The notes beneath the pieces were generated by a model that saw only the letters and a list, made by a program, of their open reading frames with translations, searched no databases and was not told the DNA's origin. DNA of 64,000 bases from Salinicola halimionae (lineage in GTDB: Bacteria > Pseudomonadota > Gammaproteobacteria > Pseudomonadales > Halomonadaceae), in assembly GCF_003206065.1 (NCBI RefSeq), contig NZ_PZJQ01000004.1, positions 133,554 through 197,553 on the forward strand, read 5' to 3'. Position numbers and translations under genes: made by a program. This document shows, piece by piece, positions 27,839 to 35,635 of this stretch. Numbering within the stretch: the first letter of the stretch is position 1; each line of letters begins with the position of its first letter.

Positions 27839-29761
27839 ATGAGCATCTTCGATCACGTGCAGAGCCGTTACGAGCAGGTTCAGCAAGAAGAACTGAGCTT
27901 GCAGGAATATCTAGAGCTGTGCCGAAAGGATCCTCGGGTCTACGCCAACGCTGCCGAGCGAATGCTGAATGCCATCGGGGAGCCGGAAGCGATCGACACG
28001 GCCAAGGATCCCAGCCTGTCGCGCATTTTCTCCAACAAGGTCATTCGTCGCTATCCCGCCTTTGCCGAGTTCTACGGTATGGAAGAGGCGATCGAGCAGA
28101 TCGTCGCCTATTTTCGCCATGCCGCCCAGGGGCTCGAGGAGCGCAAGCAGATTCTCTACCTACTGGGGCCGGTCGGTGGCGGCAAATCATCGCTGGCCGA
28201 GCGCCTCAAGCTGCTGATGGAGCGGGTGCCGTTCTACGCGATCAAGGATTCTCCGGTCTACGAGTCGCCGCTCGGACTGTTCTCGCCGGAAGAGGACGGC
28301 GAGCTCCTGGAAAAAGAGTACAACATCGCCCAGCGTCACCTGCGGGGGCCGATGTCGCCATGGGCTGCCAAGCGGCTCAAGGAGTACGGGGGTGATCTGT
28401 CCCAGTTCCGCGTGGTGCGCCTGCATCCGTCCCGGCTCAACCAGATCGCGGTCTCCAAGACCGAGCCGGGCGACGAGAACAATCAGGATATCTCGTCGCT
28501 GGTGGGCAAGGTGGATATCCGCCAGCTCGAGCTCTATTCCCAGGACGATCCAGATGCCTACAGTTTCTCTGGTGGCCTGTGCAAGGCCAACCAGGGGCTG
28601 ATGGAGTTCGTCGAGATGTTCAAGGCGCCGATCAAGGTGCTGCATCCGCTGCTGACGGCCACGCAGGAGGGCAACTACAACCCCACCGAGGGCATGGGCG
28701 CGATTCCCTTCGAAGGCATCATCATGGCCCACTCCAACGAGAGCGAGTGGCAGCAGTTCCGCAACAATCGCAACAACGAGGCTTTCCTCGACCGGGTCTA
28801 TATCGTCAAGGTGCCTTACTGCCTTCGCGTCTCCGAAGAGATCAAGATCTATCAGAAGCTGCTGGAGCATTCGTCACTCAACGAAGCCCCTTGCGCGCCG
28901 GATACGCTGCGCATGCTGGCGCAGTTCTCGACGCTTTCGCGGCTCAAGGAGCCGGAAAATTCGAGTATCTATTCCAAGATGCGGGTCTACGATGGCGAGA
29001 ATCTGAAAGATACCGATCCCAAGGCCAAGTCGATCCAGGAGTACCGCGACGCGGCCGGTGTCGACGAGGGCATGAACGGGCTTTCCACGCGTTTTGCCTT
29101 CAAGATTCTCTCCAAGGTGTTCAACTTCGACGCTCACGAAATCGCCGCCAATCCGGTACATCTGCTCTACGTGCTGGAGCAGGCGCTGGAGCGAGAGCAG
29201 CTGCCCAAGGAGGTTCACGAGCGCTACCTGCGTTTCATCAAGGAATATCTGGCGCCGCGTTATGTCGACTTCATTGGCAAGGAGATCCAGACCGCCTATC
29301 TGGAGTCCTACACCGAATACGGTCAGAACATCTTCGATCGCTACGTCACCTACGCCGACTTCTGGATTCAGGATCAGGAGTATCGCGATCCGGAAACCGG
29401 CGAGCTGTTCGATCGGCAGTCGCTCAACGAGGATCTCGAGAAGATCGAGAAGCCCGCCGGCATTTCCAATCCCAAGGACTTTCGTCACGAGGTGGTCAAT
29501 TTCGTGCTGCGCGCCCGCGCCCACAATAACGGCATGAATCCCAGCTGGCAGTCTTACGAGAAGCTCAGAGGTGTGATCGAGCACAAGATGTTCGCCAATA
29601 CCGAAGAGCTGTTGCCGGTGATTTCGTTCAACGCCAAGGCGTCCGTATCGGACCAGCGCAAGCACGAAGATTTCGTCGATCGTATGGTCCGGCGCGGCTA
29701 TACCGAGAAGCAGGTGCGTTTGCTGTCCGAGTGGTATCTGCGGGTGCGAAAGTCGCACTAG
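27839..29761 (+). CDS. prkA: PrkA-family serine protein kinase (YeaG)
   Basis: 640-residue cytoplasmic protein with an AAA+ domain followed by a PrkA kinase-like C-terminal domain. Walker A is LLGPVGGGKSSLAERL; EGIIMAHSNESEWQQF and NEAFLDRVYIVKVPY belong to the AAA core. Length and sequence match E. coli YeaG from end to end. AGGAGG seven bases before 27839 sets the start; 47 further upstream codons are open but not homologous. It begins the conserved operon prkA-yeaH-spoVR, linked to nitrogen and stationary-phase stress in enterics. The substrate is not known here. Confidence 0.95.
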   Translation: MSIFDHVQSRYEQVQQEELSLQEYLELCRKDPRVYANAAERMLNAIGEPEAIDTAKDPSLSRIFSNKVIRRYPAFAEFYGMEEAIEQIVAYFRHAAQGLEERKQILYLLGPVGGGKSSLAERLKLLMERVPFYAIKDSPVYESPLGLFSPEEDGELLEKEYNIAQRHLRGPMSPWAAKRLKEYGGDLSQFRVVRLHPSRLNQIAVSKTEPGDENNQDISSLVGKVDIRQLELYSQDDPDAYSFSGGLCKANQGLMEFVEMFKAPIKVLHPLLTATQEGNYNPTEGMGAIPFEGIIMAHSNESEWQQFRNNRNNEAFLDRVYIVKVPYCLRVSEEIKIYQKLLEHSSLNEAPCAPDTLRMLAQFSTLSRLKEPENSSIYSKMRVYDGENLKDTDPKAKSIQEYRDAAGVDEGMNGLSTRFAFKILSKVFNFDAHEIAANPVHLLYVLEQALEREQLPKEVHERYLRFIKEYLAPRYVDFIGKEIQTAYLESYTEYGQNIFDRYVTYADFWIQDQEYRDPETGELFDRQSLNEDLEKIEKPAGISNPKDFRHEVVNFVLRARAHNNGMNPSWQSYEKLRGVIEHKMFANTEELLPVISFNAKASVSDQRKHEDFVDRMVRRGYTEKQVRLLSEWYLRVRKSH

Positions 29762-29869
29762 TAGATCGTCAATTGACGTCAGCTGAGGAGCGGCTTCGTT
29801 TCTAGCCGCGCTTCCAGGGTAGGGGCCATCCTTGGATGGCCGCTATCGCAGTACTCTGCGGGAGGTGCC

Positions 29870-31150
29870 ATGAGCTACTTCATCGATCGACGCCCCAACG
29901 CACGCAACAAGAGCGCGGTCAATCGTCAGCGATTCCTGCAACGCTATCGCTCTCACATCAAGCGTGCCGTGGAGGAGTCGGTGAATCGACGCTCGATTAC
30001 CGATATGGAGCGTGGTGAAAGGGTCTCGATCCCCACCAAGGACATCTCCGAACCTTCCTTCCAGCATGGCCCGGGCGGCCGACGTACGGTCGTGAACCCT
30101 GGCAACAAGGAGTTCGCCGAGGGCGATCGGTTGCGCCGTCCCGGTGGTGGCGGTGGTGGTGGCAGCGGCGATGGACAGGCGTCGGGTCAAGGCGAGGGCA
30201 TGGATGAGTTCGTGTTCTCTCTGTCACGGGAGGAGTTTCTCGATTTCGTCTTCGATGGGCTGGAGTTGCCGCACCTCGAGCGCAAGCAGTTGCAGGTGCT
30301 GGAAGAAACCCGCCCCGTGCGTGCGGGCATCTCCAAGGAGGGCGTGCCGGCGCGCATCAATATCGTGCGTTCGATGCGCGAGGCACAGGCTCGGCGGATC
30401 GGTATGCGAGCGCCGTTGAAGCGGGCCCTTCGCGAAGCACAGGAGGCGCTGGTGGCCGAAGAGCGCAAGGATCCTGTGTTGCGCAATCCGGCGCGGATCG
30501 AGGAGCTGAAATCCGAGATCGCGCGGTTGGAAAAGCGGATTGGATCGATCCCGTTCCTGGACACCTACGATCTGCGTTACAACCACTTGACTCATCAGCC
30601 CATGCCATCGAACCAGGCCGTGATGTTCTGCATCATGGATGTCTCCGGGTCCATGACCCAGGCCCACAAGGATATCGGCAAGCGCTTCTTTCTGTTGCTC
30701 TACCTGTTTCTCGAGCGCAATTACGAGAAGGTCGAGCTGGTGTTCGTGCGTCATCACACGGTAGCCAAGGAGGTCGACGAGGAGGAGTTCTTCTACTCGC
30801 GGGAGACCGGCGGCACCATCGTTTCCAGCGCGCTGACGCTGGTCGACGAGATCATCGAGGCGCGTTACGCGCCGGAACAGTGGAATCTGTACGTGGCGCA
30901 GGCCAGCGACGGAGACAACTGGGACGACGACTCATCGAGCTGTCTTGAGCTGCTCGACGAGTCGCTGATGCACAAGCTGCAATATTTCACTTACGTGGAA
31001 ATCACGCCTCACGCCCATCAGGCGCTATGGGAGGCTTACGATACGGTCAGGGCGGCCTACCCGGAGCGTTTTGCCATGCAACAGATCGTCCAGGCGGAAG
31101 ATATCTATCCGGTCTTTCGTGAGCTTTTCCGTCAGCGCGCCCAGGGCTGA
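29870..31150 (+). CDS. yeaH: DUF444 family protein YeaH (VWA-like)
   Basis: 426 residues, partner of PrkA. The N-terminus is basic ([22 protein letters not shown]), then a glycine-rich linker (about 90-105) and a VWA-like domain from about 240 with the MIDAS-type pattern [13 protein letters not shown], then [17 protein letters not shown] and [10 protein letters not shown]. The DxSxS motif is complete, so metal-dependent binding to a partner is expected. GGAGG before the ATG is strong. Located 108 bases after prkA; the operon order is conserved across proteobacteria. Confidence 0.93.
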   Translation: MSYFIDRRPNARNKSAVNRQRFLQRYRSHIKRAVEESVNRRSITDMERGERVSIPTKDISEPSFQHGPGGRRTVVNPGNKEFAEGDRLRRPGGGGGGGSGDGQASGQGEGMDEFVFSLSREEFLDFVFDGLELPHLERKQLQVLEETRPVRAGISKEGVPARINIVRSMREAQARRIGMRAPLKRALREAQEALVAEERKDPVLRNPARIEELKSEIARLEKRIGSIPFLDTYDLRYNHLTHQPMPSNQAVMFCIMDVSGSMTQAHKDIGKRFFLLLYLFLERNYEKVELVFVRHHTVAKEVDEEEFFYSRETGGTIVSSALTLVDEIIEARYAPEQWNLYVAQASDGDNWDDDSSSCLELLDESLMHKLQYFTYVEITPHAHQALWEAYDTVRAAYPERFAMQQIVQAEDIYPVFRELFRQRAQG

Positions 31151-31191
31151 TATCGGCCCGGGTGCAACGGAACGCAGCGAGGAGGAGAGCG

Positions 31192-32748
31192 ATGACGCAA
31201 CGCAAGCCCATAGCCACCGGTTCGGACTGGACTTTCCAGACGCTCGAAGCGTACGAGCACGCCATTGCCGAGCTGGCCAAAGAGTACCGGCTGGAGACCT
31301 ATCCCAATCAGATCGAGGTCATCACTTCCGAGCAGATGATGGATGCCTATGCCAGCGTGGGCATGCCGGTCGGCTATCATCACTGGTCATTTGGCAAGCA
31401 ATTCCTGTCGGTCGAGCAAGCTTACCGGCGCGGCCAGATGGGGTTGGCCTATGAGCTGGTCATCAATTCCGATCCCTGTATCGCCTATCTGATGGAAGAA
31501 AACTCGCTGATGATGCAGGTGCTGGTCATTGCCCATGCCTGCTACGGTCACAACTCTTTTTTCAAGGGCAACTACCTGTTTCGCACCTGGACCGATGCCT
31601 CGGCGATTGTGGATTATCTGGTATTTGCGCGGAAATACATCGCCCAGTGCGAAGAGCGCCACGGTGTCGAGGCGGTCGAGCAGCTTCTCGATGCCTGTCA
31701 TGCGCTGCAGAATTACGGCGTCGACCGTTACAAGCGTCCTTCGTCGATCTCGGCCGAGGAAGAGGTGCGACGTCAGGAAGAGCGCGAGGCTTACCTGCAG
31801 ACCCAGGTCAACAGGCTCTGGAGCACGATCCCGGTACCGGTGAGCGAACTCGCCCAGAGTCCGCTGCACGACCATGAAAACGATCCCCTGGGCCTGCACC
31901 GTCATGGACGCTATCCCAGCGAGCCGCAGGAAAACCTGCTCTATTTTCTCGAGAAGAATGCGCCGTTGCTGGAACCTTGGCAGCGCGAGATCGTGCGTAT
32001 CGTGCGCAAACTGGCTCAGTATTTTTACCCTCAGCGTCAGACACAGGTGATGAACGAAGGCTGGGCCACTTTCTGGCACTACACCCTGATGAATCGCATG
32101 TACGACGACGGGTTGATCGATGAAGGCACCATGCTCGAGTTTTTGCAGTCGCACACCTCCGTTGTCGCCCAGCCGGGCTATGACAGCCCCTATTTCAGCG
32201 GGATCAACCCTTATGCGCTGGGGTTCGCGATGTTCAGCGACATCAAGCGTATCTGTCAGTCGCCGACGAGCGAGGATCGCGAATGGTTCCCGGATGTCGC
32301 CGGCAGCGATTGGCTGGAGACGTTGCATTTCGCGATGCAGAACTTCAAGGACGAGTCGTTCATTCAGCAGTTCCTCTCTCCCAACGTGATCCGCAATCTC
32401 AAGCTGTTCAGCCTGGTCGATGATGATCGCGACGATAGCCTTCAGATCGAAGCGATTCACGACGACCGAGGCTATCGACGCATCCGCGACGCGCTGAGCG
32501 TGCAGTACGCGCTGTCGGCCCGAGAGCCCAACATCCAGGTCTGGGAGGCCGATATCCGCGGAGACCGTTCGCTGACGCTTCGCCATGTGCAGGACCGGCG
32601 GCGACCGCTAGGGCAGAGTCTGTTTCCCGTGATGCGCTACCTGCATCAACTGTGGGGGTTCCCGATCAAGCTCGAATCGATGGAGGGTGGAGAGATCGTG
32701 CGTCGCTATCAGTGGCCGATCCCCGAGCCGGCTCGGGAATCGGCGTGA
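31192..32748 (+). CDS. spoVR: SpoVR family protein (YcgB)
   Basis: 518 residues. Conserved blocks: YPNQIEVITSEQMMDAYAS, GMPVGYHHWSFGKQF, NSDPCIAYLMEENSLMMQ, HACYGHNSFFKGNYLF and VMNEGWATFWHYTLMNRMYD (His/Glu-rich, hydrolase-like). The family name comes from a Bacillus spore-cortex gene, but in gammaproteobacteria it is part of the PrkA stress operon and its biochemical role is unknown. GGAGGAGAG before 31192 decides the start over an upstream in-frame codon at 31162. Last gene of the operon; it is followed by a convergent gene. Confidence 0.93.
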   Translation: MTQRKPIATGSDWTFQTLEAYEHAIAELAKEYRLETYPNQIEVITSEQMMDAYASVGMPVGYHHWSFGKQFLSVEQAYRRGQMGLAYELVINSDPCIAYLMEENSLMMQVLVIAHACYGHNSFFKGNYLFRTWTDASAIVDYLVFARKYIAQCEERHGVEAVEQLLDACHALQNYGVDRYKRPSSISAEEEVRRQEEREAYLQTQVNRLWSTIPVPVSELAQSPLHDHENDPLGLHRHGRYPSEPQENLLYFLEKNAPLLEPWQREIVRIVRKLAQYFYPQRQTQVMNEGWATFWHYTLMNRMYDDGLIDEGTMLEFLQSHTSVVAQPGYDSPYFSGINPYALGFAMFSDIKRICQSPTSEDREWFPDVAGSDWLETLHFAMQNFKDESFIQQFLSPNVIRNLKLFSLVDDDRDDSLQIEAIHDDRGYRRIRDALSVQYALSAREPNIQVWEADIRGDRSLTLRHVQDRRRPLGQSLFPVMRYLHQLWGFPIKLESMEGGEIVRRYQWPIPEPARESA

Positions 32749-32921
32749 TGGCGAGATCGCACGGCGCCACCGGCAGGGTCGAGCCGGGAAGACTTGATGG
32801 CTAAACGACAAGTGGTCAACGCAATGCCGTCCGAGGTCAGCCACATCCGGAAAATGGTTAGCAGCCAATAGTCAGGGGAAACCATTGACGAGAGCCGGGG
32901 AAAGAACGTTTGGCGCGGATA

Positions 32922-33266
32922 TCAGGAATCTTCGGACGTCCAGCTACTGCACCAGCCATTGGTGGCAACCCGGTGGTCGGGGAACAAACCGCAAGCTTGC
33001 GTCGAGGCGGTGAAAAATTCGCAGTTGCCGCATCGCTGGCCTGCTTCGTACACACGATTGTCCTTCGCTCGCGCGGCGTCCTGAACATAGTCGAGTGCCC
33101 GGGCCTGATAGGCGCTGGGGTCTAGCATCGGCCTGTCCTGAGCCAGTGCGGGCAGGGCTCGCCAGCCCAGCAGCAGCAAGCCGGATGCGCAGGCGCCGTG
33201 TCTCAAAAAGCGGCGACGCTCTGCGTGGGGCACGCCATCGTCCCGACTATTCTGTGGCTTTTTCAT
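32922..33266 (-). CDS. high-potential iron-sulfur protein (HiPIP), Tat-exported
   Basis: 114-residue precursor of a periplasmic electron carrier. The N-terminus has a twin-arginine signal: basic region with RRRFLRHG, then a hydrophobic GACASGLLLLGW and an AxA-type site ALPALAQ. The mature part of about 70 residues contains four Cys arranged C-x2-C-x9-C-x13-C (CGNC...ACGLFP...WC), the ligand spacing of HiPIP [4Fe-4S] clusters. Export by Tat fits a protein that folds with its cofactor. GGGGGT lies upstream of the ATG. It is convergent with spoVR. A respiratory or photosynthesis-independent electron transfer role is inferred; the partner is unknown. Confidence 0.9.
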   Translation of the reverse strand: MKKPQNSRDDGVPHAERRRFLRHGACASGLLLLGWRALPALAQDRPMLDPSAYQARALDYVQDAARAKDNRVYEAGQRCGNCEFFTASTQACGLFPDHRVATNGWCSSWTSEDS

Positions 33267-33573
33267 CGTGACCCCCTGTATCGAAACTCTCCGACTCGCT
33301 GGCGTGGCATGGGCTGCCTCTCATTGCTGAATGATCTCGTTGCCGAAATTATGCGATGGCTCGTGATGCGTCCACAACAGTCAGGGCGGTTACACCGGGT
33401 ACCGCGACATGATTGAAATTCGTCACGGACAGGGCGAATTGATGGCTACCGGCACGCGAAGGCGGAGGGCCATAGAGCTGATATACTCGCGCCGTCAATT
33501 TCATTCTTGGCCCGCGGAGCGCGAGACATAGCCCGATGGCTGGCTCGGTGGGCAGGCTCGTTGGGAGAGGAAC
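33267..33573. other. intergenic region with extended -10 promoter
   Basis: Region between the divergent HiPIP gene and the AsnC-like gene. The only convincing element is the TGATATACT extended -10 at 33479-33487; the remainder shows no gene. Confidence 0.5.
33479..33487 (+). promoter_or_regulatory. extended -10 promoter of the AsnC-like/nuclease pair
   Basis: TG-A-TATACT matches the extended -10 (TGnTATAAT) with one mismatch. No -35 is obvious, which is normal for this class. Transcription would start near 33494, about 80 bases before the ATG. Confidence 0.5.
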
Positions 33574-33849
33574 ATGCAGAACGCCGTTATTCTGATCAAT
33601 GTCGAAAAGGGCCGGATTCGAGGCGTGGCCGAGCGGCTTGCCGACCTCGAGGGAATCAGCGAAGTCTATTCCACCTGCGGTCGTTATGATCTGATCGCCA
33701 TCGCCCGCACGCGGGACTTCGAGTCGCTGGCCACGCTAGTGACAGAGCGTCTAATGAGCGTCGAGGGCATTCGCGACACCGAAACGCTCAATGCCATGCA
33801 GGTGCACTCGCGCCACGATCTCGACGCCATGTTTTCTGTCGGACTCTAG
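33574..33849 (+). CDS. stand-alone Lrp/AsnC ligand-binding (RAM) domain protein
   Basis: 91 residues, the whole being an Lrp/AsnC C-terminal domain without a helix-turn-helix. It shows the ferredoxin-like pattern AVILINVEKGRIRGVAERLADLEGISEVYSTCGRYDLIAIAR and ends TETLNAMQVHSR. Such proteins form dimers to octamers and bind amino acids or other small ligands; they may modify full-length Lrp proteins. GGGAGAGG lies before the start. Only six bases separate its stop from the nuclease gene, so the two are probably co-translated. Confidence 0.88.
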   Translation: MQNAVILINVEKGRIRGVAERLADLEGISEVYSTCGRYDLIAIARTRDFESLATLVTERLMSVEGIRDTETLNAMQVHSRHDLDAMFSVGL

Positions 33850-33855
33850 GTCAGG

Positions 33856-34710
33856 GTGGCGCGTCGTCAACGGCGAGGGTTGCTGGGGCAGTTGGCTCGC
33901 TCGTCCCGAGTCGGTCTGATCTTCGTCGTGGTCATCAGCGGACTGTGGTATTGGCACGAAGGCGGTGTCCGCGACCGGCTAAGCTGGATGGGCGTTCCCG
34001 ATTGGCAATGGAACGACTGGCGGGGCTGGAATCGGGTGCTTCGCAACGACGGGTTTCTGGTCGGCTGGTCGGACGTGCGGGCCGAGCCGCTGTGGGTGGG
34101 CTACGCGCTGAATAGGGTCGACAATCCCCACAGCCTGCCGCGTCCCGATCATTTCGAATCCGATTGGCGCAGTCTGTGGCCGATCTCCGGCGATGATTAC
34201 ACCCGCAGCGGGTACGATCGCGGTCATCTGGCACCGAACTACGCCATGTCGGTCGTCCATGGCCGCGAAGGGCAGATGGCCAGTTTTCTGATGACCAATA
34301 TCACGCCTCAGCGACCCAAGCTCAACCGGCAGCTGTGGCAGCGCCTGGAGGAGGCGGTCATCGACGATTTCGTGCCGCGCTTTGGCAGCGTCTGGGTCGT
34401 TACCGGGCCGATCTTCGATAACCAGTTGCTGCATCGAGTCGGGTTTTCGCAGGTGCCCGTGGGCTTCTACAAGATTTTGATCGTGCCTGGCAAGACGCCG
34501 CGGGCATTGGCATTTTTGATGCCGCAGGATGTTAGCGGTAACGAGCCGCTGGCGCGATTTTTGATCACGATCGACGAAATCGAGGCGCGAACCGGATTGG
34601 ACTTTTTCCCGCAACTGGCCGATCCGCTGGAGCGTCAACTGGAAGGTCAGGTGGAGACGGACGGCTGGGGGTTGGAAGCCGTCTCGACCCGGCCGGGCCG
34701 TTATCAGTGA
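33856..34710 (+). CDS. DNA/RNA non-specific endonuclease, membrane-anchored
   Basis: 284 residues. An N-terminal hydrophobic segment (about 20-34, GLIFVVVISGLWYW) after a basic start suggests a signal anchor facing the periplasm. The nuclease fold has SGYDRGHLAPNYAMS, the DRGHxAP motif with the catalytic His, followed by TNITPQRPKLNRQLWQRLEE with the metal-binding Asn, and VVTGPIFD. All catalytic positions look intact. The start is GTG at 33856 with AGG upstream. Similar proteins are Serratia nuclease and NucA. A role in extracellular DNA use or defence is inferred. Confidence 0.87.
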   Translation: MARRQRRGLLGQLARSSRVGLIFVVVISGLWYWHEGGVRDRLSWMGVPDWQWNDWRGWNRVLRNDGFLVGWSDVRAEPLWVGYALNRVDNPHSLPRPDHFESDWRSLWPISGDDYTRSGYDRGHLAPNYAMSVVHGREGQMASFLMTNITPQRPKLNRQLWQRLEEAVIDDFVPRFGSVWVVTGPIFDNQLLHRVGFSQVPVGFYKILIVPGKTPRALAFLMPQDVSGNEPLARFLITIDEIEARTGLDFFPQLADPLERQLEGQVETDGWGLEAVSTRPGRYQ

Positions 34711-34970
34711 GATCGAAGCGAATTGGCGCCGGGTCTCGATGAGAGGCAAAGGCGTTCAGATAAGAAATGGCCGAATTCATGCGTCATGGATGCAGCCATT
34801 TCGACACCACGGTGCGTGAATGAAACCATCGAGAGAACGCTTCCGCCGAGGCAGTGGCATGGCTAATAACGCCAGAGGTATGACTAATAACAATAGCGGG
34901 TGCTGACGAAGGGATATTGCTGTCGCGAAGGGATTGCTGCTGGAGGGTCGATTCTGCAGTACATGACACA

Positions 34971-35057
34971 TGGTGCCCAGGAGAGGACTTGAACCTCCAC
35001 GTCCATAAGGACACTAGCACCTGAAGCTAGCGCGTCTACCAATTCCGCCACCTGGGC
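34971..35057 (-). tRNA. tRNA-Leu (anticodon CAG), copy 3 of 3 in transcription order
   Basis: 87 nt with CCA and a long variable arm (TGTCCTTATGGACG). Acceptor GCCCAGG pairs with CCTGGGC; anticodon loop region CTTCAGG gives CAG. Body identical to the other two copies. Confidence 0.96.
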
Positions 35058-35128
35058 GTGTCATGAACTTGTTGCCTCTATATCTGATGCGAACCTGAGT
35101 GCATTCGTATCTGATATGAGTTCTGCAA

Positions 35129-35215
35129 TGGTGCCCGGAAGAGGACTTGAACCTCCACGTCCATAAGGACACTAGCACCTGAAGCTAGCGCGTCTACCAA
35201 TTCCGCCATCCGGGC
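35129..35215 (-). tRNA. tRNA-Leu (anticodon CAG), copy 2
   Basis: 87 nt with CCA. Identical to its neighbours except for the acceptor stem, GCCCGGA with TCCGGGC, where changes on both arms keep pairing. Confidence 0.96.
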
Positions 35216-35277
35216 CTTATCCAGCCTTTTTCTTTCATCGAGCGTGTACGCTCTGAAAAATCCATCGCCGGAAGCGA

Positions 35278-35364
35278 TGGTGCCCAGAAGAGGACTTGAA
35301 CCTCCACGTCCATAAGGACACTAGCACCTGAAGCTAGCGCGTCTACCAATTCCGCCATCTGGGC
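35278..35364 (-). tRNA. tRNA-Leu (anticodon CAG), copy 1 (promoter-proximal)
   Basis: 87 nt with CCA. Acceptor GCCCAGA with TCTGGGC. First gene of the minus-strand tRNA-Leu cluster. Confidence 0.96.
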
Positions 35365-35377
35365 CAAGGCGCGATGC

Positions 35378-35405
35378 ATGATACCGGCTTTGCGTTCGAA
35401 TGCAA
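35378..35405 (-). promoter_or_regulatory. sigma-70 promoter of the tRNA-Leu cluster
   Basis: Read on the minus strand: TTGCAT (35405-35400), 16-base spacer, TATCAT (35383-35378), then a GC-rich discriminator before the tRNA at 35364. Confidence 0.65.
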
Positions 35406-35505
35406 GCGTCACATTGTCGGCGATTTATGCCTCGCGAACCTTGCCATCTCGGCCCCCCGAGGTGGGTCGTTGCCATGACTATCGATCCGTTTGCGCAGTG
35501 CATGG

Positions 35506-35534
35506 TTGGGTCGGGCAGGCGTGACCGCTATACT
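35506..35534 (+). promoter_or_regulatory. promoter of rnr-rlmB
   Basis: TTGGGT (35506-35511), 17-base spacer, TATACT (35529-35534). Good -10, weak -35. About 100 bases before the rnr start. Confidence 0.5.
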
Positions 35535-35635
35535 TGGGGCATGAATCCAAAAAGATTGAACGGCTCAAGCCGCCCGCCGCGTGAATTCTCTCCACAGCCC
35601 AAGCCCAGTAGGCTCAACGCAAGGACGATGGTTGC

